A program made the position numbers and the translations under genes. Below are positions 48,901 to 58,400 of a DNA stretch of 64,000 nucleotides, one piece after another. The stretch lies in the NCBI GenBank assembly GCA_035578175.1, contig JAQMRL010000005.1:58385722-58449721 (forward strand), written 5' to 3'. The stretch comes from Catonia carolina (Eukaryota > Arthropoda > Insecta > Hemiptera > Achilidae). The notes beneath the pieces are model-generated. The model worked only from the letters and a program-made list of their open reading frames with translations, did no database searches and was not told the DNA's origin. Numbering within the stretch: the first letter of the stretch is position 1; each line of letters begins with the position of its first letter.

Positions 48901-51900
48901 GGGACGCGTCATGTTTGATAAAATTCTTGGGGGCTGTGTTCTTGTAGTAAAAATTTATTTTGTATGATTGCTCCCTTAATATGCAACTTAGGGCAAAAGT
49001 GTACATAATTCAAGTTGTAGAAAATTACAAAAAACCTACAACTTATATTTCAACATTTTTTCTACAATGATTATTTAACGTGATTTCTTGTATTTTGCTC
49101 ATAAAAATTGATAAAAAATGGGGTTTTTAAGATTGTGGCCTCAGTGCGGGAGAGTAACATTAGATAACGACCTCTTTGTGAGGTAGTGGTTTGATGACCT
49201 CAATTGTTACCCAACAGACTGCTGAGGGCACTCCACCAACATAGTTTTGTTTTGTCATCAGCCTTTCGACTGGTTTGATGCAGTTTTCTAAGCTGTTTTA
49301 GCTTGCGCAAGTCGTTTCATATCTACATAGCTGTAACAACCTGCATCTTTCATAATTGGTTTTAAATATTCTAACTTTTGCCTCCCCCTACAATGCACTC
49401 CCTCAATATAACCTTCATTATTGATCGTATACCTGGATATCTTAAGATATGCCCCACTAACCTATCCTTTCTTATGGTAAGATGTTTCCATATACTTCTT
49501 CTTTCATCCACTCGTCTAAGAACCTCTGAATTACTTATTTTGGCCACCCACCTAATCTTTAACATTTTCCTATAAAACTACATTTCAAAAGGTTCTATCC
49601 TCTTCCTTACTACAGCCCAATCACCCACGTTTCACCTCCCTATAATGCCACACTCCAAACATAGTGTTTTATGAAATTTTTCCTAAACATTCATTCTGTT
49701 ATAAAGTCAAGAAATCATCAAAGAATCATTGTCACATAATTAACTTTCTTAAACAAAATAACGTTAAGTATCTTTGTTTACTCCTGGCGTAATCTTCAAA
49801 ACAATCATTAAAGTTTAAGTCCGTTTTATCAATTTTAAAGTTCAACTTTAGACGAGTAAAATGGAATCAAAAATTTAATTTCTTCCCAAAAATTGGGTGG
49901 CGAGGTCAACCCATAATCTCCACCACAGATCGCCTTTATCAGTAGATTATAGAATATGACCAATTTTCTTCTTACTAAAAAGAAACATTTATTACAGTAA
50001 AATATACTTGCATAATAGCTGCTTTATAGTAAAAACATTTGCAATTATTGTAACATCAATGTGAAATAACAAAACAGTCATTATCATGTAGGCTAATAAT
50101 AATGTATGATTTACAAACAGCTTGGACATCTCTCTTTCAAAAAAACAAAACAGAAGACAAAAGATGCATTGTGTTTGTGCGCCTGAGCGATAGCTGGCAT
50201 CTTTCAAATGGAAAAAATATATTTTAATTGTTTACATCCTTTAATATGGAGTATGAAGAGAAAACTTGATGTTGACTCTGTTTACTATTAATTGGACACT
50301 ACAAACATTTCTTGACTTTATAACAGAATGAATGAAATGGTCGGTTGGTAACCCATAAAATATAAGTAAATGAGAATTACGCACTAAACGGTGTTAATAG
50401 AAAATTTATGAGTCGTTATAGCACTGCACTACAAAATTAATCTACGTATTTATCAAGTAACTCAAAAACAAAAGAATACTAAAAACATTTAACACTAAAC
50501 ACGTTTTATTTTAATTTTTATGATTATTTTATTTTATTATTTACAATCAGTATAAAAAATTTTAAGTAAATAGTTAAGTTGTAAAATAATGACTGGAAAG
50601 AAGATAGCCTACCATCGAATGGTGTCCTTATAACAATTTTTCAAGCTCTGTGCGGAAATATTTTTTGCAACCATTGATCATCTCCTTTCCTATTGCTGTT
50701 GTTGTTTAGGTCATCAGCCGAAAGGCTGGTTTGAACCTCTAGAGGCTTTACTAATTAAAACGTAAAACGAGGAGTGAGGTGGTTTACCATTGCCTTCCTC
50801 ACTGAGTGGAAAAGTACGCTTATCAGCATGCCGGGCCCTCTGAAAAGCACAAATTGTCCACTCTGCAAATGACACCTTCACTTCATTCACCACTGGGTCT
50901 GGCTGTATAACGAAATTCATTACTTTCAGAGGAGATAACTCTGATTAGTGTCTTTTACACCTCTACCTCTTCTGTTCTTAAATGACTCAGTCATTTAATT
51001 GGCTGACCATGTGATAAGAAACAGAACTATTTATTTTAGCCCTGCTATTACTATATTAATACTGTTACTATATTAATAATATTAATACTTAATATTTTTT
51101 ATTGTTTTTTTTTTATTTTTCTCTTGCCTATATGAATATATAGGAAGGAAAGTATTGTTTTCATGTCGATTTTTCGAAATAGAGTTTTCACCGGATCTAC
51201 AAGTTTTCAGACCCCTGAACCCAAAAAACATGTTTTTAGCGATTGGTCTGTGTGTGTGTGCACGCGTATACAGAATATCTCAAGAACGGAACATTGTACG
51301 AACTTGAAACTAGAAACTTAAGTTACATACCACTACCGGACCCGACACGAACATTTTCATCAAAATCGGTGAACCGGAAGTAGTAGTTTATTCGTGTAAT
51401 TTTTCACTTTTTTGTGATTTTCTCAAAAGCTGGTCCTACGATCTTTTAAAAATCGCCTGGTTTACTAAATTTTTTACGCTCTACAAGGTAGGGTAGGCGC
51501 CATGTTTGCTGAAATTCTTAATGAGGCTGTTTTCACGTAAAAAAATATTATTTTTTTTAAGATTGCGGCTTTAATATCCATTTTAGCGCAAATATTTATG
51601 TAATAAAAGTTGTAGAGAATTTAAAATCCTACAACTTTAATTTAAAACATTTATTGTATAGCGCTTAGTTTAGCGGTAATTAGCGATTTTTGGCTTTTTT
51701 CTCACGAAAACGTGTGAAAAATCGATTGTTTTTCTAGATTTCGGTCTTAGTATGCATTTTACTACAAAAGTGTAAATAATTAAATTTATAAGAAAATTAC
51801 AAGATCTACAACTTTCATTTAAAACATTTTTCTGTACAGAGCCTAGTTTAGGGCAAAAGAGTTTTTTTTTTTGTATGTTTAAGCCAAACTAAGGTTGATA

Positions 51901-52392
51901 TTCATTTTGCGTCTTTCAGCATGATTAAAATTAGGTTATGTTTATTGAGGTTAGTTTTTTGTTTATTTCTAATGTTTTTTTACTAATGTTCGGTTATATT
52001 GTTCAATATTTGCATTGGCAAGAGAAAGTTTTGTGATTTTCAGACCAGATTTTTTTATTTTGTTTTATTATTTTTATTATAATTTTCTTCAAAACTTTTG
52101 AAGTAAGCACAAAATTATTTAGTACATTTTTGTTTGTTTATTTCCACTTATTGTCATATTATCTTTTCTCGTTTCGTTTTTAAGTTTATTTGTAAGTGAT
52201 GATAACCTCTGATACAGGATTATCCTTTGGAAGTACATAATTTCCATTCTAAATTAAGTAGGGTCTACAATATTTTATTATTTTTATTATTTGTTACAAG
52301 TTAAACTGTATGTTTTTGTTTTTGAATTGTATAATTTTCTGTTTTATTATGTTACAAGATATTGAATTGTACGTATGTTTGAAAGGAAACAA

Positions 52393-52455
<63 letters not shown>

Positions 52456-55400
52456 GTTATTATTATTAAATTTTATTTAAACAAATTTTTCCTCGAATGT
52501 ATTGTTAGAATTTTCATACAACTGACCGAGTGGTCTGGATTTTCCGGAGGTTTGAAAAATCTGGATTCGAATTACTTAAAGTTCATTGTATTAAGTCTTA
52601 TTTTAAGTTAATATGAGTTTTAGTTGTTTTTCGTGGAATGTTTGTGGAAAATGCTTTTTTATCTATAGAGATAGATTACCATTAAAATAAACGTGTTTAT
52701 TTTTGCATGTGTGGACAGTGGTCATTTGGTCACAGTAATGATACAGTACCGAAGTAGAAGTAAGCAGGCGCCTAACAATCGAAACCAGTTCTTTGTCCCA
52801 ATTATTTTAAACCTGTCTAATGAATTTCTTTCTTCTAAACATTACTCAAACCTTTTGTAGGCTGGATTTACTTTTTGCTGATATGCGGTAGCGGTAGCAG
52901 TTGCAATGCGACACTTTGTTTCTTACTTTTTAAATAAACAACTACAACCGCTCTGTACTACTATGTAACAAGTCCGTGCATTATAATTAACTTTAACTTT
53001 CGCTCTCAATTAACTAAAGTAGTTAAAAATTCCCAATTTTATTGCAATAAAATTTTTCCAGCAAATAATAGTAAATTATATTTATATTTTATATATTTTC
53101 TTGTTGCTCTTAACAGACAGGTGGATTGTTTAATTATTTACGCTCGATCTGCTAGTTCTAGGGCTACAACAAAATAGATATACTTCTTAACATATGGTCA
53201 GCCAATTATATGACTGAACATTTTAGAAAATAAGAGGTAGAGGTGTAAAAGACACTAGTCAGAGTTATCTCCTCTGAGACTTATGAACTTCATTATACAA
53301 CCAAACCAGAGTACCAAACTCTTACACAATCACTAATTCTTGCTGTACCATTAAATCGGTGAAAATTAAGTCAAATCAAGTTTGACGCTTTGTGTCCTGT
53401 TACTCTATCAACCACGATTTGTACTGAAATATCTTGGAATTAACACAGTAATCGTGGGTCAGAACAAGATTTTCTTGGTACAACTTGCTATCAGTACTGA
53501 ACAGTAACTGATAGAAATTACCTGATAAGTTGTGTACCTAGAAACCAGTGGCAGAAGGAGGATCTACGAGTTATATCTCATAAAGAAACCCCCTTTCCTT
53601 TTATGAACTTAAATCATGAGCCATAATTTTGTTTTGTAAATTTGATATGTTAAATAGAAAATTTATTAAAAAGAAATAAAGATAGACTGAATGCAGTGGA
53701 AATGGACTTCCTGAGACGCAGCTGCAGGGTGTCTAGGATAGGGCACATAAGAAATGAAGAATGAAGAAGAAGAATGAATCAACAGGAGTCAGTTGTTGAA
53801 GCAATAGAAAGTCGCCAACTGTTATGGTATGGACATGTAAAAAGAATATCAGAAGCTAGATGGCCCAAGTTCATAATGGAATGGACACCTCAAGAAAGGA
53901 GAAAAAGGGGCGCCCTCCTAGAAAATGGGACCAAGACATTCAAAACGCCATGAATTTGAGGCAACTGGCTCCTGAAGATGCACTGGATAGGGGCAAATGG
54001 AGGTTGAGATGCGAGAAACGGCCTGATGATGCTGTAAGAGACCTCGCTTAAGTTAAGTTAAGTTAAGTTAAATAGAAAATAATTAAAAAAGTAAAAAAAT
54101 TTCCCATAACATACAGGTGGAGTGTTAAATTATTTGTAATCGATCTGCTAGTTCCAGGGCTACAAAAATATTTCTGTTTCTTATGACATGGTCAGCCAAT
54201 TGTACGACTGAAGCATTTAAGAACAGAAGAAGTACAGGTGTAAAAGCCACTAGTCACAGTTATCTCCTCTGAAACTTTTTGATACTTTTTAGAGAGCCTG
54301 GCGTGCTGATAAGCATACTTTTCCACTCAGTGACGAAGGCATGGTAAACCACCTCACTCTTTATTTTACTTAGTAAAGCCTCTAAAGGTTCAAATCAGCC
54401 TTTCAGCTAATGACCTAAACAATATCCTTTCTTGAATGTTTGTCTATTTCTAATAATATACTAAATCAACAGATTCAGTCCTTTTCAATCTCTTCACTGC
54501 CGTACTATAATTTACATAATGTGATAGGGTGGTTTAGTGCTTAGTTCTCGCATTTAAACCCTCTCCTGAGAATTCATTAGCTGATTTAACGAATAATTTA
54601 TTAAAAACACCCGAAGAATCCATCGGAAGAATTTCTTGTACTTGATATCCACCACATATTCGCAATAGAAGCTCTTATTTACACATAAATTAGGTCCTCG
54701 ATTTACCGTGCTAAAGTCTGATCGGACACCCACGTTATATCCGAACCTTCAAAAAGGGTTGGGGAATTTGTGTGTTCGTATTCATGAACAGTGATCCTAT
54801 GTACTTCATTAGGACTTACAATAGGACATTAATCTTAATACAAACATGTTACGGAATAAGGATGGAAATATTATCAATTTATTCCCCTTATCCATTACCC
54901 ATTATCCATTTTTATTGAACTTAACTCATATTTTGCGGAATTACGAAAAAAGGTTGGAGGCGATTTTCTTCTCTCAGATTAGTGACGTTCAATCCGAGTC
55001 ACTGTAAATCGAGGATCTACTGTATAGTTATAGAAACTATTTTTCTACAAGAATTCACCTTTAACAAGTACTTTTTTTACATAAGGCTTCAAAAACCTAA
55101 TACAAAACGTATTTCTGTTACTTGGAATTCAAGCTGCACAATTCGCTTCCCTTACACCTTAAATTATACCGGACATCATAAGGCATAAAAAAAGCAGTAA
55201 CCATGTGATGAGTTAATGGAAGTAGGAAGAGAAACAATGAAATAATGATTGCATCATTAATACAGTGAGCTCCTTTAACGGTTTTTACAACTGCTGATAA
55301 GTCTTTAAATACCTAATTATAAATTATAGTGTAATAAAATATTCTAATAGCGCTTTTAAACATTTTTTTGTTACAACTAAGTCACTAATCATCAAAAATT

Positions 55401-58400
55401 ATAATTTTTAAATTAACTGAATCAATTTTGTTCTGTTGTTTAGGTCAACAGCCGAAAGGCTGGTTTGAACCTCTAGAGGTTTTACTAAGTAAAACGAGGA
55501 GTGAGGTGGTTTGCAATTGCCTTCCTCACTGAATACAAAAGTACCCTATGCTTATCAGCCAGGCCCTTTGAAAAGCATCTACTCTGCACCCTGCAAATGA
55601 CACCTTCACTTCATTCGCCACAGGGTTGATTGTATAATGAAATTCGTTACTCTCAGAGGAAATAACTCTAACTAGTGTCTTTTACACCTCTACCTCTTCT
55701 GTCCTCAAATAGTCATATTCTTCAGTCATATAATTGGCTGACAACGTGATAAGACTGCCCATAACAGACAGGTGGAGAGTCAAACTATTTACTCTCAATC
55801 TGTTTGTTGCTGGGCTAAAACAAATAGTTCTGTTTCTTCTCACATGGTCAGTCAATTATATGACTGAATCATTTAAGAACAGAAGAGGTAGAGGTGTAAA
55901 AGACACTAATCAGAGTTATCTCCTCTGAAAGTAACGGATTTTATTATACAGCCAGACCCTGTGGTGAATGAAGTGAAGGTGTCATTTGCAGAGTGGAAAA
56001 TACGTGCTTTTCAGAGGGCCCGGCATGCTGATAAGCGTTACTTTTCTATTCAGTGAGAAAGGCTATGGTAAACCACCTCACTTCTCATTTTTCTTAGTAA
56101 AACCTCTACAGGTTCAAACCAGCTTTTCGGCTGATGACCTAAACAACAACAACGTGATAAGAAACAGAACTATTTTTTGAAGTTCTGGAACTAGCAAATC
56201 GAGTGCAAATAATTTAACACGCCACCCGCCAGTTACGGGCGAATTTTGTTCTAGTTACTGTTAAAATAAAAAATAATAATCTTTGTTTTTAGTTATTAAG
56301 TTATTATTTTTTTTTTTTTTTGTTTTCTTATACCATTTAATGTTTGTTTATATTTCTGCATAAATATAAGTTTTATGTTTTGTTTCATTTCATAACAACC
56401 GCAGGTAGTAATTATGTATCAAATTTTTTTTATGACTTTAATTTGTACAGAAGGGGCGATGTTATTGTCTTCTCTACTCATGTTATTGTTATTACATAAT
56501 ATATAACTAATTACTAAAAGTTAAGCATAACTGATAGGAAATTTTGTCTGAATAAAAAAATTTAAGTTACTAACACATAATTGTAATTACTAACATACTA
56601 ATACAATACCGTTTTAAGAAAATATTGAAGTAGTAAATGAATTATCACAAGCACTAAATTGATCTACCCTTGAAAATTGAAAACCATAGTTGGGTACATT
56701 AATTTTCTCTTCCAAAGTTAATTTAAATAAATTTTGGTTTAAAGGTGTAAATTAAAAAAGTAAATTATGTATAAAAACTTTTAAAACTTTCAAAACGTTT
56801 CATGATCTAAGCTGTATAAACATTTTTACCTATGCTTAGCTATAGAATGCACACTAGGGGCGCAATTTTAAAAAAATGTTAACACAAGTAAACAGCCCCA
56901 AAAATTTCAGCAAACGCTTACACTTGTAAATAAATATAGTAAGCGATTTTTTAGAAAAATCTTAGGAGTCGGTTTTAATAAAATCACAGAGAGTAAAAAA
57001 TCGCACGAATAAACTTCTATTTCTGGTTGACCAATTTTATTTTGTGTGTCGTGATATGATTTTGATGAAAATGTTCGAGTTTGGTTCCCTAATGGTACCT
57101 AACATAAGTTTCAAGTTTCAACTCTACGATAATCCGTTTTTGAGATATCTTGTGCACGCACAGAACACATACCAATCACCAAAAACTTTTAAAACTTTTT
57201 GGGTTCAGCGAACTTGAAAACGAGTATTTCCGGTGAAAAAACTATTTGGCAAATCTACATGAAACCAATACTTATTTATTTATATATAGGGAAAATATTA
57301 CTGGGGAGAAAAAAAGAAAAAGTGGAATAAACCGAGAAAACATAGTAGATTAGGCCTATACCAAATTCAGACAACTTATTACTAACTTAAGGGATTTTAT
57401 GAAGAATAGAAACAGAAACCTAAATGAACTTAAAAAAGGAGAAAAGTTTACAGTTAAATAATGCTGAACGTGTGTGGGCAGCAAAAAGCTTCCAGAAATG
57501 TTTAAAATTACTTTAAGCAGTCTAAATTTGACCCTATGTGGAAAAAAACTATAGACACAAAGAGAAAGTTAAAATAAATTTACGGTCTTATGTTTATTTT
57601 TCGGTACATGTAAAAATTAATTTTGAAAGCTCTTAATTAAAAATAATTTATTAACTGCTAGAATATTTTGTGTGGTCTGCCTTGATATTTATGTACTATG
57701 TTGTATTCTGTCTGTTAGCAGATACATTTTATATAGACTAGTCTTCATAGATAAATAAATTATGTATTCAGGTTAATTCTACGCTATAATGTATTCATGT
57801 AATAGACTTACAAAATGGAATTCCACAACACTAATCGCATTACGATTATGAACAACTGAATACAGTTCTTCATAATACAAACAATTTATAACCTTACCAA
57901 AATATTTCAACAACCGTTTTGAATTAATATTAATTTTAAATCTGTTACAATTTTGTAAATGTTTCTAGTTCATTAAAAAAAACAGTTGGTAGAAGTATAT
58001 TTTACTATTCTTTTTTTATATAAAACGAAACTGCCCATAACAGACAGGTGGAGTGTTCAATTATTTGCACTCAATCTGTTAGTTCCAGGGCTACAAAAAA
58101 TAGTTCTGTATCTTATCACATGGTCAGCCAGTTATATGGCTAAAGCATTTAGGAACAGAATAGGTACAGGTGTAAAAGACACTATTCACAGTTATCTCTT
58201 TTGAGAGTTACATTAAACAGCCAGACCCTGTGGGCCTGTGGTTCCTCAATAAGTAGAAAAGTATGCTTACCAGCATGCCAGGCCCTCTGAAAAGCACCTA
58301 CTTTCCACTCTCCAAATGGCACCTTCTCTTCATTCACCACAGGGTCTGGCTGTATAATTTAATCCATGACTTTTAGAAGAGATCTGTGACTAGAACTGTC

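Larger units (their letters stand above)
47757..49130 (+). repeat. Family D repeat split by a mariner remnant
   Basis: Left part ACTTTCTCTTTCAC to TGTTAAACATACACG (47757-47850). Right part resumes ATATCTGAAGAACGGAAAAG (48688) and goes on through AATGGAACCCGACTTGAACA and TTAGGGCAAAAGTGTA. Confidence 0.6.

Noticed and set aside
53860..54051. Small gene with a basic product
   Set aside because: It is the C-terminal end of a LINE ORF2 (GRPPRKWDQD motif and reverse-transcriptase-type tail).
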